Shown piece after piece: positions 44,407 to 56,772 of a DNA stretch of 64,000 bases. Each line of letters starts with the position of its first letter. The stretch's first letter is position 1. The position numbers and the translations under genes were made by a program. The notes below the pieces were generated by a model. That model was not told the DNA's origin. It searched no databases and saw only the letters and a program-made list of their open reading frames with translations. Origin of the DNA: Sycobia sp. Sy_11 (Eukaryota > Arthropoda > Insecta > Hymenoptera > Epichrysomallidae); contig JACCIC010000052.1 in NCBI GenBank assembly GCA_018907035.1, forward strand, positions 1,252,501 to 1,316,500, in the 5' to 3' direction.

Positions 44407-44574
44407 TGTTCCGTAAACGGAAGGTTTCGTTTCCAATGTATAACATAAGATATTCTAGTCGTTTATATAAATATTGTATGTGGCCCAATCACTTTGTTTT
44501 ATTAATTTAACCAATCCTGCTATAATTAATAAACGAAATCAAAAAACCTCTCCATGTTAGTAAGACCAAGTAAG
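44407..44574 (+). repeat. Partial 3' LTR of BEL remnant 2
   Basis: It starts TGTTCCGTAAACGGAAGG right after the purine tract, as LTRs do. The right end is not defined because a mariner end begins at 44575. No second LTR copy is present to confirm it. Confidence 0.45.
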
Positions 44575-44708
44575 TAAGCAATAAATATTGTTGAAAATTT
44601 TATCGTACTTCAGGGGCATGCGTACCAACATAATAAAAAAATTTTTACACAGGCAGACTCTCCAAACCCGTGAAATGTAAAATTTCTCGTTACTTTTTGA
44701 ACACACCT
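44575..44708 (-). repeat. Inverted copy of the mariner 1 left end
   Basis: Read on the minus strand it starts CGAGGTGTGTTCAAAAAGTA and matches 36654-36785 closely, including CGGGTTTGGAGA.TC.GCCTG and TACGCATGCCC. It ends against a TA (44709-44710). Only the 5' non-coding end is present; no transposase follows. Confidence 0.88.
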
Positions 44709-44710
44709 CG

Positions 44711-45348
44711 TATACAGTTACGTAAAAGTTTCTAATTCATGTTACAACTATAAATGGCGCAGGGTGTATAAGATGAATAATGTATACGTAATTTCGTTAC
44801 CGAATAATGAATTTTAGAGTCGTAAAAGTGCTATTTTATCATTCTGGCATATGAATATATGTACGTAAATTGGAATCAATAAATGAGCCATGAATGATTT
44901 CGTCAACTTGCTTTGCATATATATACACCCACAGAAATTTAGTGCTTCGAAATTCTGACTTTGCCCTCAAAAACATAAAAATAGTGATTTAATTGTCGGT
45001 TGAAATTAAATTGCTTCATTTTGTTAGCGATTCTGCGCAGTACTGCAAAACATTGACCCAACTACACCCCTTAATACAAACCAATGGACGAGTAGTATTC
45101 ACCACGTTTTATCGACAAATCTTTACGAACTAGATTAATATTAGTAATGAGTTATTTTTGTTACCTATCTCTTAGAGCTTATGCGTTTATGTTGAATTTT
45201 AATTTTCGACTAATGTGCCTAAAGCATACTTGAGACGAATGACTGGGCATTAATTCGAATCTATAATTTTATCTTCGATGGTTCATTACTTTATAGGGAT
45301 CGTCTATTTAATAATTAATAAAGAAATATATAAATGTCATATATTTCA

Positions 45349-45405
<57 letters not shown>

Positions 45406-46791
45406 CTCTAATTTTAACTTACAAAATTAAGGTTTTAAGCTCAAAATTTTTACAGCCCTTTGATTTTCGAATAGATTGGTTCCTATCATATGTTCTTAAA
45501 TATTACTGTTTTTCAGATATTTCAGTATTCATTCAAATGGTATGTTCTGTATTTGCATATCTCTATCTACCTATTTACCATAAAGCATGTTCAGCAATTA
45601 ACGTCATACGTGCGTTGAAATGTTCAACAAATTTATATATCGATTCGAATCTGGGAGAGTCAATAATTCCGTAGACATAAATCGACCGGGTCGCCATCGA
45701 ATATCCGACAGGTAGAAAGACCAATTTTTGACACTTATAATATTTTTAAGTTAGCATGTATACGGCAATCCGTGATCGTGGCAAAAAGAAAGTCAGCTAA
45801 TGTCGAAATGTCTTGGTCTCTTCAAATGTGCAATTTTTCAAAATTGTTTACTATAGTTAAATGTTTTCGTTAGATTTCTTTCTACTCCTTTGTTACAGTA
45901 TAAAGCAATGTGGTACTGTCTTTTACGTGAAATTGCTAAAACTTTTTCACCACGATGTATTTGTATGTTAAAAAATGCCTTGAATTACAATATAGATTTG
46001 AATCGGTTGTATTTTAATTAAGAATATTAATTTATTATGTTTAGTTTAACCTGTAATTATTTCAATAATTTAATACGCATTGATCAATTTTATGTGATAA
46101 TATTGCTTGACTATTAAACTTTTCTATTCTTATTCATTGTGTAATATATTGAGAACTCTGTACAAATAAAAATGTAAGTGCAATAGAAAAATACATCTGC
46201 ATTAGCGTATATGAATTAAATGACGAATGCAAAAGTCAGAAATTCACTTATAAAATGAAAATCTTGAAACCATTTACATTCGAATTATGCCGTGATAGCA
46301 GCCCTGCTTAATTTGCATTAATGAATAATAATAAATCAGTATCACTATACACATTAAGAAACAGTGCATATAGAGCAAAAGTGTATGCTAAAGATAAATA
46401 TTTAAAACTTTAAAGATATATTATTTATTTTATAAATATAAGTAAGTTAATTTATTATTAACGAAGTTAAAATATATAATTCTAATTATTTATTTTGTAG
46501 CTTCCAACTTTTTACTTTTGTTCTATATTAATGTTTGCTAATTGCCGTATCATGATTCAGTTTGGTAATTCATAAATTATTAAAATAATTTTTTCTAAAT
46601 ATTGTTATGAAATGGAATATTGTTTTATTGTATATAACATTTCAAGTATGCATGAGATTGGTAGTCATGTTGGCCGGAATAGCACTATAAGAGTAGGGTA
46701 ACTTACACTTACTAGTAAATGATTCCTTTGAGTTTTTAGAGAAATATGTTCATTTAAAAATATGTGTATATGAATGGATATAAGTGTTCAT

Positions 46792-46842
<51 letters not shown>

Positions 46843-47838
46843 TGGCGTAGTTTGATTAAAGGCTATGGACCATAAAACACTAGTAAGTAGCCTAAAAAGT
46901 TTAAAAATTGATATGAACAAGTTCAATTGATTCCAATATTTATTTTATACTTTTCAGGTATTGATTTATTTAAATACTTGTAAGAATTTTAAACTACTAA
47001 CTTGTAAGTTCATATAAGTTAATCTACTTTAGAGATTACAATCATCAATTTCAATAACGATAATCCTAAGAACTGTTAAGAATAACAAATTACCATGTGG
47101 CGCGTAGCGCCATGAAGGCGAGTTTGAGAACCGCCGGCATGGCACGGCCACTACACTATTTACTTCTAAATTCAGATTTCGAATTTTCAATCAATAAAAA
47201 ACATGATTTATTACTTCTTTATCGATAATTTTCCAAATCATATCTACTATTTATGACCTAAGGAATCGTTTCACGCCGGTATTTTTGGCTAAAAAGCAGT
47301 TTTTAATATAAAACTCCATGCATGACTATAGAAAATAGTCAAAAACACTTTCAGCACTAAGACCGTCCAAACTGTAGTAAAAGTTAGCACTAAGCCATGT
47401 GTATAATACAGTAAGATAATATATAGTATAGTAAGACGCTTTAGTTTAATAATATAAGGTTATGCACGAGCGTTCGATGACTTTTGATGGGCTTTCCTTC
47501 TTCCATCAAACAATTCTATTCATCGTCCCACTTTTGGTATGGTTTACGTATTATAAAAAATTTATATAATATTATTTAATAAAAATTTTTTATAATATAC
47601 TTCCCGAAAGTTCCAAAAATAACACAAAAATTATTCTATAATTAAATTAGATATTAGTTCTCTGATATAGTCAAGTGTCCTACTAAATGTAATAAAGGGA
47701 AGCATAAAAAAATTAATACCAGTCTTAATCGAGCGTTGTTAGTAAACAGACGTGTTTACATATTTCTCCGCACTCGAGTAAAACCAAGCGTATAAGCGGA
47801 CTTAGGCTCTACTAACGCCGCTCTTTCACAAAAGCACC
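44711..47838. other. AT-rich intergenic DNA
   Basis: Over 3 kb without a gene. (AT)n tracts lie at 45352-45401 and 46795-46840. A GC-rich spot with GGCGCGTAGCGCC lies near 47098-47112. I find no RNA gene or repeat that I can name. Confidence 0.5.
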
Positions 47839-48886
47839 ATGGCTTCCCAGTCATCTGCCAACTACGATATACCTATATTTACTGTCTCTATCGGGCTCAT
47901 ACAAAACTGGTAGATGATCTAACAGAAAAAAATGAATACATATTAGTAGAACAAAAGAAGGTAAATATAAGATCCCTGGTTTCAAAAACCAAAAGAATAA
48001 TTTTTTCGAATGTCCCTTCTAATATCCCGAATACCGTGCTTGAAGATGTATAAATAAATGCAAATAAACGTAAAACCTGTATCACATGTCTCCATAATAA
48101 AAGCCGCAATAAACAAAGATGGATATAGACACGTAGCTAGTTTCTGCAGATAAATATATATCAAACCTGAAGATGTTAAGAAAATTCCAAATGTATTTAA
48201 AATTAATTTAGATGAAGTCAATTACTACATATACAGCAGTACAGACACTCTGAAATGTTTCATCTGTAATATCGAGGGCCACTTACCAAAGAATTGCACT
48301 GAGGGTTCAAATGTAAACAAACCGGCAATACCCGAAAATACCACCAAAATAAATACAATATCCACAAACGACGATAAGACTAATAATGTAAACATACTCG
48401 GTAAGAACTATAGTAACACTCACAATAACACTGATATCATTGACCATGCTTCGTGTACAGCTGAAATTATAAATGAAAATAAAACGTTTCACAACATCAA
48501 CGAATTCAATAAGAGGACTCGATCACAAATTAGCTCTAATACATTACAAACAGACTTAAATACAATATGCAGTCAGGACAAGACCAATACACTTGAAGCA
48601 CCCAAAGTTAACGTTAATAAAAAAAAAAAAAAAAAACTGAAATACGGAACCATATATGCAAAATAGCCAGTAGATCCGAGACGTGAAAAAAAATTAAGTA
48701 GTATAAAAAAATATCTAAATACCGCAAATACCGAAAATACACACAAATTAAAAAATCCAACCGAAATAAAATTACACCACACTGATGACTTAGAAGCCTT
48801 TAAAAAATTCATAAGTGAGGACTTATACGCAAATGTACGAGGCACCAGCATAAAAAATCATTGTACACGCTTACTAAAAAGCCTTT
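47839..48886 (+). pseudogene. LINE 1 ORF1 (zinc-knuckle protein)
   Basis: ATG at 47839 (MASQSSANYDIPIFT), frameshift near 47908, then KLVDDLTEKNEYILVEQK and SKTKRIIFSNVPSNIPNTVLEDV. After more breaks comes YYIYSSTDTLKCFICNIEGHLPKNC, an intact CCHC knuckle (about 48256-48297). A long polar Asn/Thr/Lys-rich tail follows, then LEAFKKFISEDLYANVRG and a stop near 48886. It is an RNA-binding Gag-like protein of the I-like group. An A-run at 48620-48635 causes a shift and there is at least one TAG after it. Confidence 0.8.
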
Positions 48887-48968
48887 AAAATCCCAAGCCA
48901 AATTTAACTCCTCAGCAGAGCCCAATTAATTTTGATTCTGAATATTAACAAAATATAAACATAACACA

Positions 48969-49752
48969 ATGGCAAAAGTTTTACAGTGGAATATAAATCG
49001 CTTCAAAAATAATTATGAAATATTTCAACATTTTAATGAAATAATTAAACAGCCAATGTTTAGTACAATCTATGTGGATGAGATAACACTGTTTGTTAAA
49101 GGTAAAAACCCGAAAACAAGTTTAGCTATTATGCAAAATACCTTAAATAAATTAATTCAGTATGCCAACCTCAGCGGCTTTACATTTTCTACTACGAAAA
49201 CGCAAGCTATAACCTTTAGTAAAAATAGAATAAACAATGCTGATGTGCGATTAAAAATGAATAATATTAAAATAAATACCATAAAACAAATTAAAATACT
49301 TGGGCTCACTGTTGACTATAAATTGACCTGGAGGCTGCATATCGAAAACCTAAAAAATCAATGCGTACAAAGGCTAATTATATTAAAAGTATTATCCGCC
49401 AAAAATTGGGGAGCAAACATAGAAACGCTTACCAATACTTGTAAATCTTTAATACTGTCTAAAATAGATATGGAAGTATAGTTTATGGATCAGCAAAAAA
49501 AAACTCGATCCGAATCTAAATTCTAGTATGCGAATCGCATTAGGGGTATATAGAATTAGTCCAGTTATAAGTATGTTGAGTGAAAGTAATATACTACCAT
49601 TAGAATTAAGGAGGAAAAAGCTAACTTGTAGATACGCACTTCAATTATGGCATTTGCCCAATAATCAAGAAACAAGACCATTACACAAATACCCTTGTTG
49701 CGACGCAAATAAAATATTATTTGGGAAACGGAAATATGAAATTTATGGGTAA
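48969..49752 (+). pseudogene. LINE 1 ORF2 remnant with large internal deletion
   Basis: It opens MAKVLQWNINRFKNNYE, the start of an APE endonuclease, then after 29 codons jumps directly to FSTIYVDEITLFVKG, the RT catalytic region (YVDE in place of YADD/YVDD). The rest is the thumb region (YANLSGFTFSTTKTQAITFSK, LGLTVDYKLTWRLHI) and, after a stop at 49481 and a shift, a C-terminal piece (MRIALGVYRISPVISML). At least 2 kb of endonuclease and RT is missing, yet the reading frame is kept across the junction. Confidence 0.85.
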
Positions 49753-49990
49753 ATAAATGTAGAAAATTTCACCATAAAATTCTAAAACAGCATAAAGGAT
49801 AATGGCAGCAATAAGGTATTTTACTGAATGCCTTTACAATCATCCTACAAGCGGATAGACCAACACATGGCTAAACAGATGGAGGGGATTCCCCAGGCTG
49901 ACCGGGCGACTGAAATACAATTGACCTACGGTTGTCTATGAGATATACTGCAAGTATGGTACCCCCCCCCCTTCCTTTTCCCTTTTCTAC

Positions 49991-50194
49991 CAGTTACCTG
50001 AATTTCGCATAGTCAACCAGGACTGAGAGAGAAGGGACGACCAGATTCATCTAGATTACCGCGAAAACAACAAGAAGACTACATAGAACAATGCTATATT
50101 TATTAATTGTTTGAAATTCTATCTACGATTATTTTATATTAATTAAAGTTTGTCATTTTATTTTAACCGAAGTATTTATTTATAAACCTATTAT
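49991..50194. other. Spacer between LINE 1 and BEL element 1
   Basis: A short region that may contain the worn 5' LTR of the following BEL element. I could not match it with sequence downstream of 55030. Confidence 0.35.
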
Positions 50195-50753
50195 CTAAAA
50201 TTAATTTGGCGGATAATAATGGAGCCTTAGTGTTCCCGACATTGGTCCTTCGAGCCGGATATTATTTTTATTTCCATGATAAAACTTCGGTATATAGACA
50301 GTGATAATTTACAAAATAGTGCAATGAAGTTTTATATAGTGATCCATGAAGCAACCGCAAAAATAGTGGAACAGTGGATTAATCTACATTCTATGTAAGC
50401 TATACTCATAGAATACTACGGATATCTCATCGATTGCATTTTTAAAAACAAACAGTTACAAATAACAGTGATTAGATAATAATAGTGCATAGATAAACAT
50501 ATCAAAATTGAAGAGCAATATAAATGACTATGCCTTAACTCGAGTTCCAGGGACAAAACATATGCGACAACCAATGTTTCTATGTGAAGCCATATACAAC
50601 AAACTAATATTGCCAGAGGGAAGAAGCGACATCTAACAAATTCTACAATATATTATTAGAAAAAAAAACGTCGGATCATCAACACAAGAAGTAAGTTTTT
50701 AAATAGATTCACCTTTTCTAATTCCTTTATCCCTTGCTTCAATCTCTATATAA

Positions 50754-52519
50754 ATGGCCGATTCTGCATTAATTAAACGCCGTAAAATAATATTTTGTCA
50801 ATTAAATGAATTTAAGGCTTTCGTAGAACAGTACGATTTTAATACTGAGTGTATTGAAAGATTAGAAATACGGCTTGATAGTATCCAAGACTTATGGACA
50901 GAATTTCACAATATTCAATCTGAAATCGAAGAAACTTCCAACACTGACGAAGTTGTAAATCGAGTCACGTTTCAAAATATTTTTTATGATGCAGTTGCAT
51001 TGGGGCGAAACAAATAGAAGAAACAAAATGCACAAATTGTTAACTCAGCCGATAATAAAAACAGTAACGTACAAACAAATTCTATTCGTCTTCCAAAAAT
51101 TGATTTGCCCAGTTTTGAAGGTCACTATGACAAATGGTTAAATTTTTATGATATTTTTAAAACGGTTATTCATGAGCGCTCGGATTTATCGGATATACAA
51201 AAACTACAATATTTACGATCATCATTGAAAGGAGACGCAGCTGAAGTAATAAGGGCTCTAGATACCTCGTCGGCTAGTTACGAAGAAGCATGGGCACTTT
51301 TAAAAAAACGTTATGATAATAAAAGGATAATTATTCACAATCATTTAAAGGCTCTACTAGAGTATCCGTGCTTAACTAAGGAATCTGCGCAAGGTTTAAG
51401 ACAGATATATTGGATAATATAAATTCACACGTAAGAGCATTAAAAACATTAAATCAATTAGTTTACAGTTGTGAATCACTATTTATTTATTTAATGACAA
51501 AAAAATTAGATAGAATCATACTTCAGGAATGGGAAAAATCTAATCCCGATAAAGAAATTCTAACCGTAGATAAATTTATAGATAAGTAGATAAGTTTTTT
51601 ACAAACGCGATGTCAAATTCTAGAAGCCACTCATTTAAAATCAAGCATAGAAACACTTAACAATAAATTGTATTTAAAATCAGATCAAATTGCCAATAAA
51701 ACAATTAAAAATACAAAATCACATCAAACATACGTGGGAACGAATACTTGGAAATTATGTTCTATCCGCGCGCAGCCTCACGCCATTTATATGTGTGAAA
51801 GATTTTTTAATGCAACAACTCAGGAGCATTTACAAATAGCAAAAAATACAAAGTTATGTATAAACTGCTTAAAGGGTGGCCATTCTTCTAGCGTTTGTCG
51901 TGCTAGTACATGTAAAATATGCAAAAAGAGGCATAACAGTCTTTTGCATCATGAAATTTCACAAATAAAAGAACCTAAAATGTCTACAAAATTAGAGCCA
52001 ACATCAAGCAATACTGCGCACGTAAGCAATGATTCGGAAATATTATTATCTACAGCAAGAGTTAATATGATTGATAAAAATGGAAAGGAAATTGAATGCA
52101 GAATTCTCCTGGATCCCGGATCGCAATCGAACTTCATAACACAAGCACTTGCTGGCAGATTAGGATTGACTATAATTCCTATTGACATTCCAATTACAAC
52201 AATAAATCAATTAAAGACACATCTTAAACATGCTATTATAGCAAAAATACAATCTAAACATTCAAACTTTGAATCATCTCTTCGATTTTTAATATTACCG
52301 CAAATAACGAGCATGCTACCGACGCATCAAAAACGCCGCGAGAATATTAAAACTACAAAAAATATTCATTTAGCAGATCCAGAATTTCATCATCCATCAA
52401 ATATAGATGCTCTCATTGGAGCCGAGCTGTTCTATACTTTATTATGCATAGGCCAAATCAAATTAAATAATCAAGGCGCGGTTTTACAAAAAACAAAATT
52501 AGGATGGCTAATTTCTTGA
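50754..52519 (+). pseudogene. gag-pro: BEL gag and protease
   Basis: ATG at 50754 (MADSALIKRRKIIFCQL). TAG at 51015, then the DUF1759 region (IRLPKIDLPSFEGHYDKW ... LQYLRSSLKGDAAEVI). A frameshift near 51405 leads to the frame open from 51668. Knuckle region: CINCLKGGHSSSVC followed by CKICKKRHNSLLH. Protease: CRILLDPGSQSNFI with catalytic Asp in DPGS, and IDALIGAELFYTL. The frame ends in TGA at 52517-52519 after GWLIS, where the polyprotein would read on into RT in the same frame. Confidence 0.88.
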
Positions 52520-53791
52520 CAAATTTCAAATACATATAAAAACACAGAAGGTAGTGTATGTAATTTTTCAAGCAGTTCTTTAAAAAATCAATTAGAGCGT
52601 TTCTGGCAAATAGAAAACATACCTTACAAAAAACACATGTCAGCTGATGAAAGGGCTTGCGAAGAACATTATTTAAAAAATACAACGCGTGATTTGAATG
52701 GTAGATATATAGTTAAGATACCTTTCAATGAAAATAAAATTAAATTAGGAGAATCATTCAGTATGGCTCTAAAAAGATATTATACATTAGAAAAAAAATT
52801 AGCCAAAAATACATCTTACAAGAATGATTATTCAAAATTTATCCATGAATATATTCATTTAAAACATATGTCGGAAGTAAAAAATGCAAATGAAATGGAA
52901 GGTTATTATTTGCCGCATCATGCGATTATAAAAAATGATAGTATTACAACCCGTTTGAGAGTTGTATTTGACGGCTCTGCCAAAACAAGCAGTAATTTAT
53001 CATTAAACGATATTCAGTGGGTTGGTCCATCCATACAAGAAGATATCTTTACGTTAATTACAAGATTTAGATTTTTCAATTACGTCTTAACGGCAGATAT
53101 CACCAAGATGTATCGACAAATACTTATTGATGATGCAGATCGAGTTTATCAAAAGATTCTTTGGCGGGACGAGCCGCATAGTCCGATAAAAACCTATGTT
53201 TTAAATACAATGACATACGGTACTGCCTTTGCTCCTTTTCTCGCAACACGGACATTAAAAAAATTGGCCGAAGATGAAGGAGAGAATTATCAACTAGCTG
53301 CACGGGCCCTCGCAGAAAATGTTTACCTCGACAATTTCTTAACCGGTACAGACACATTTCAGGAAGCTATAGAACTTCGTGATCAGCTTATTGCATTATT
53401 GAAACATGGAGGTTTCGATCTGCGTCAATGGTCATCAAATGATGAGGCATTACTAAATATATTTCAGAATGAAAAATCAAATGAAAATCACCTATTATTA
53501 GATACAACATCAGCAATCAAGACATTAGGCATTTATTGGGACGCTAAACAAGATCAAATTACATATAAGGTAAATATCAATAATCAGACAAGAAGGATCA
53601 CAAAGAGAATTATGCTATCACAAATAGCTTCATTATTTGATCCTCTCGGTTTATTAGCGCCGATAATAGTAACAGCTAAAATTACTATGCAATCAATATG
53701 GAAACTAAAAATCGAATGGGATGAATCGGTACCGTCAGAAATTTTTAATGAATGGAATACATATACAAATCAATTAAGGTATAATATATAA
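52520..53791 (+). pseudogene. pol: BEL reverse transcriptase
   Basis: Open without break from 52520 to the stop at 53789-53791, in the same frame as the protease. It shows LERFWQIENIP, the charged MSADERACEEHYLKNT linker, YYLPHHAIIKNDS, TRLRVVFDGSAKTSSNLSLND, VLTADITKMYRQI (first catalytic Asp) and TYGTAFAPFLATR. The catalytic box reads YLDNFLTG (53324), so one of the paired Asp is Asn. The connection FDPLGLLAPIIV follows. A frameshift at its end leads to RNase H. Even repaired it would lack one catalytic Asp. Confidence 0.9.
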
Positions 53792-53819
53792 ACGATTATA
53801 AAATACCAAGAAAAATACT

Positions 53820-54571
53820 TTTAAGGAATTCAATAGACATTCAAGTTCATGGATTTTGTAATTCAAGCGAGAAGGCGTATGGCGCGTGTTTGTATATTAG
53901 GTCAATTGATGAAATGCAAAATCATAGTGTCAAGTTATTATGCTCGAAATCACGTGTTGCTCCAGTTAAATCTATTTCCCTACCTCGATTGGAGCTATGC
54001 GCAGCGTTACTCTTAGCAGAATTGTATAGAAGTACAGTTCGAATGCTAAACATAAATTTTAGTAAGGCACATTTTTGGTCAGATTCTACAGTTACACTCC
54101 ATTGGATAAATACATCATCAAATAAATTAAAGACATTTGTAGCTAATAGAGTTTCCCAGATACAAGAGTTAACTAACATAAATGAATGGAAGCATGTCTC
54201 TACTAGCCATAATCCAGCTGATTTTGTTTCAAGGGGGCAGAATCCAATAGAATTTGTGACTAATAAATTATGGCTACACGGTCCAGCATGGCTAAAATCC
54301 GCAGAACAATTATGGCCTAATTTGAAACTCAAGAACATTAAAATTCCAGAACAGCGAGAATCAGTTTCATTAATAACGACCAACTTTAAAAATTTGATGG
54401 AATTTTTAAGATTCTCTTCGGTTTCTAAACTGATCCGTGTTATTGCCTATTGCGTGCGTTTTATAAAAATAAAAACAAAAAATACAAAATTCTTGCGACC
54501 TCTTTCCATTTTAGAGTTGAAAAATTCTCATAATATTGTAATTAGGACTATTCAAAATCTAGAATTTAGCC
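53820..54571 (+). pseudogene. pol: BEL RNase H and integrase N-terminal part
   Basis: RNase H: IDIQVHGFCNSSEKAYGAC with its first acidic position apparently replaced, ISLPRLELCAALLLAEL (Glu), HFWSDSTVTLHWI (Asp) and SHNPADFVSRG (Asp). Then comes the linker GPAWLKSAEQLWP and the start of the integrase region (FLRPLSILELKNSHNIVIRTIQNLEF). The reading ends at a deletion junction near 54571. Confidence 0.85.
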
Positions 54572-55030
54572 ATGAAATCCAGTGTGTACTTAGAACAGTT
54601 AAATACGTACGTGATAGAGATTGAAGCAATACTTAACTCCCGACCTCTCACACCATTATCCTCTGATCCAAATGATTTAGAAGCACTTACCCCTAGTGAC
54701 TTCCTTATAGGCGATCTATTTAAAAACATTCCAGAACATAACATTGAATCCACTCCGATAAATAGATTATCAACCTGGCAACATATTCAGTGAGTCAAAC
54801 AACATTTTTGGGCTCGCTGGCAAAAGGAATATATAAATCAATTGAATATACGCACAAAATGGCATAAAAATTCTGAAATTAATCTTAAGGTAGGAACTAT
54901 GGTATTATTAAAGGAACAAAATTTGCCTCCACTGCGTTGGAAATTAGGACGTATTATTGAAATATTCCCAGGGAAGGATGGCATTATTAGAGTCGCAACA
55001 ATCCACTATTCCTATAGAATCCAATATTGA
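54572..55030 (+). pseudogene. pol: BEL integrase C-terminal part
   Basis: After the deletion the reading resumes at LEQLNTYVIEIEAILNSRPL, LSSDPND, LTPSDFLIGD, then after a TGA the C-terminal domain WARWQKEYINQL, KVGTMVLLKEQNLPPLRWKLGRI, ending in TGA at 55030. The zinc-binding domain and the D,D-35-E core are missing: the remnant 2 integrase (43355-44282) retains exactly the core that is lost here. Confidence 0.85.
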
Positions 55031-56377
55031 ACTTAAATATACATACTCGAAGTCTGAAATAATATATTTTTAAAGAACTTAAATAACTTAAACACTTAAA
55101 TAACTTAAATATATATACATTAAGGTGAAACCATAAAATCATAACGTAAATTTTTAATTTTCATTAATTGTATACTTTAAATTAAAATTCATTTGAAATA
55201 GATTAGTCAAATCTTCAGAAAGAATATGCAAAGAAAATTAATATATGTACCTTGAAAAGTACTTAAAATATGATATAATTTCTTGTATGAACCGAACGAA
55301 TAGCATAACGTCCATAAGAACAGAATTATGTTTTCAAAACCTTCTTGACAAGAATAAATATAATAGAAATTTATACACAGGATTAAAGCATATATACACT
55401 ACTTAACCAATCAAATGTTCCACCATATTATTTCTTGAAGTTCCTTTTAATGACAGATTACTATTTTCAATTTGTGTAAAGTCCGATTCTCGCTTATATA
55501 TTGGGCTCAGGTAATAAGGGAATCTGATTGTTTACTATCGTTAAGTACCGGACTTCTTGGCCAAATTGAACTTTATCAATGGTCCAAGTTGGATTCCTGT
55601 CAATCAAATTTTTCGAAATCTTTTAATTTTTGGCTATTTCGAACGCATGTAGTGACAAAATTGAAAGTTATTTATCAATAAAGCTTCATTTATTCAGATT
55701 ACAATATATGTTGTAAAAGTTTTTGATGCAAAAATTAATTATTAAAAGAAACAGCATAAGCTTTGTGGGAACGGGCCTGGCAAGTTCATACCTGTTTTGT
55801 TTTTTAATAAGAACGAATTATCAGAAAAAAATAGCAGAAGAATGTTCACCTAAAAATATCGATGATTCAAGATACTTAACTGTTTTTTATGAGTCCACAG
55901 GTGGACCAAATGGTTTCAAAATAAACTCGGCTATTGATAAATGATCTCATTACTTTATTGAGCTGCATTTCCGTTAAAACTAGTTATTTATTATTATTTT
56001 TTAGAGTTTTAGATATATTCGTGTAAACTATATGTGCTGTTATATATATAAATAGATGTTATAAAATGTATTTAGCCATTTGTTTTAATGATCCATTGTT
56101 TTAAGACGTTATTGTATGTATTTTTGTCTTAATCTATTACAGAATTTAGAAAAATATTTTATATAAATTTTTTATAAAATTCATGAGATGTATTTAAAAT
56201 TCTTACTATGCTAATGCATATCAAACGCGCCTAACTATTGTACTTTTGTTAAAAGTTATATGTTTATAATTTATTTTTTTTAATAAAAATGATGATTACA
56301 TAAAATAAAATTTTTATTCAAGCAGATATTATGTAAAATATATATATATATATTATTTAATAAATTATATATCTTTT

Positions 56378-56384
<7 letters not shown>
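55031..56384. other. AT-rich intergenic DNA
   Basis: AT-rich with ACTTAAATA repeats at 55075-55115. The two small frames at 55472-55944 lack any recognisable feature. Confidence 0.45.

Positions 56385-56425
<41 letters not shown>
56385..56425. repeat. Microsatellite (AT)n
   Basis: About 40 bases of alternating AT. A shorter one lies at 56337-56353. Confidence 0.95.
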
Positions 56426-56427
<2 letters not shown>

Positions 56428-56772
56428 TTATATATTAATTATACTTTTCTTAACACATTTAGAAAAATCCATAAGGTATGCCATTTGTCCCGAATGTACA
56501 AAATGATGTGAAAATGGATTCGGATTTCTAAATAATCTCATTACTTTTTTAAGCTCTATTTTCTTTAAATCAAGATTTGTATCTGAATTAGATTTTTATA
56601 CATGTAAACAAAATTCATATATGAAGCTATTGGAATACTTCTTATTTTTAAAAACGAATGAAAAATAACAAAACATAGACATAACAAAAAATCCAATTTT
56701 TTTTATGGTATTAGAATTCTCAAGAGAGAATTATTTAGCTACATTGAAACATACATTTGATACATATAGATT
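56426..56772. other. LINE 2 3' region / flank
   Basis: AT-rich DNA beyond the C-terminal end of the leftward LINE. The 3' UTR and A tail (as T run on this strand) are not clear. Confidence 0.35.

Larger units (their letters stand above)
41883..44574 (+). mobile_element. BEL/Pao LTR retrotransposon remnant 2
   Basis: Order: gag remnant (41883-42560), mariner fragment (42688-43196), an AT-rich ATTAATTA repeat (43200-43272), integrase remnant (43355-44282), purine tract GGGGGGAG (44397-44404) and the start of a 3' LTR (TGTTCCGTAAACGG, 44407). Protease, RT and RNase H are missing. The LTR is cut by a mariner end at 44575. No 5' LTR is recognised. Confidence 0.75.
47839..49990 (+). mobile_element. 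I-like LINE 1, internally deleted
   Basis: ORF1 (47839-48886) and a collapsed ORF2 (48969-49752) followed by about 240 bp of 3' sequence, to a C run near 49963-49972. The ORF1 family is the same as that of the leftward LINE at 56.8-62.5 kb. The right limit is approximate. Confidence 0.75.
50195..55030 (+). mobile_element. BEL/Pao LTR retrotransposon 1
   Basis: The leader contains ATTTGGCGGATAATAATGG (possible primer-binding region near 50201) and TGGTCCTTCGAGCCGGAT (about 50243), a leader phrase common in BEL elements. Gag, protease, RT and RNase H follow, then a collapsed integrase. A recognisable LTR pair was not found, so the limits are those of the internal region. Confidence 0.82.

Noticed and set aside
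55031..55470. 3' LTR of BEL element 1
   Set aside because: No match to sequence upstream of 50195 and no clear TG...CA borders, so it was not called.
55472..55944. Two small rightward frames as a host gene
   Set aside because: No motif, no splice context and no homology that I can recognise.
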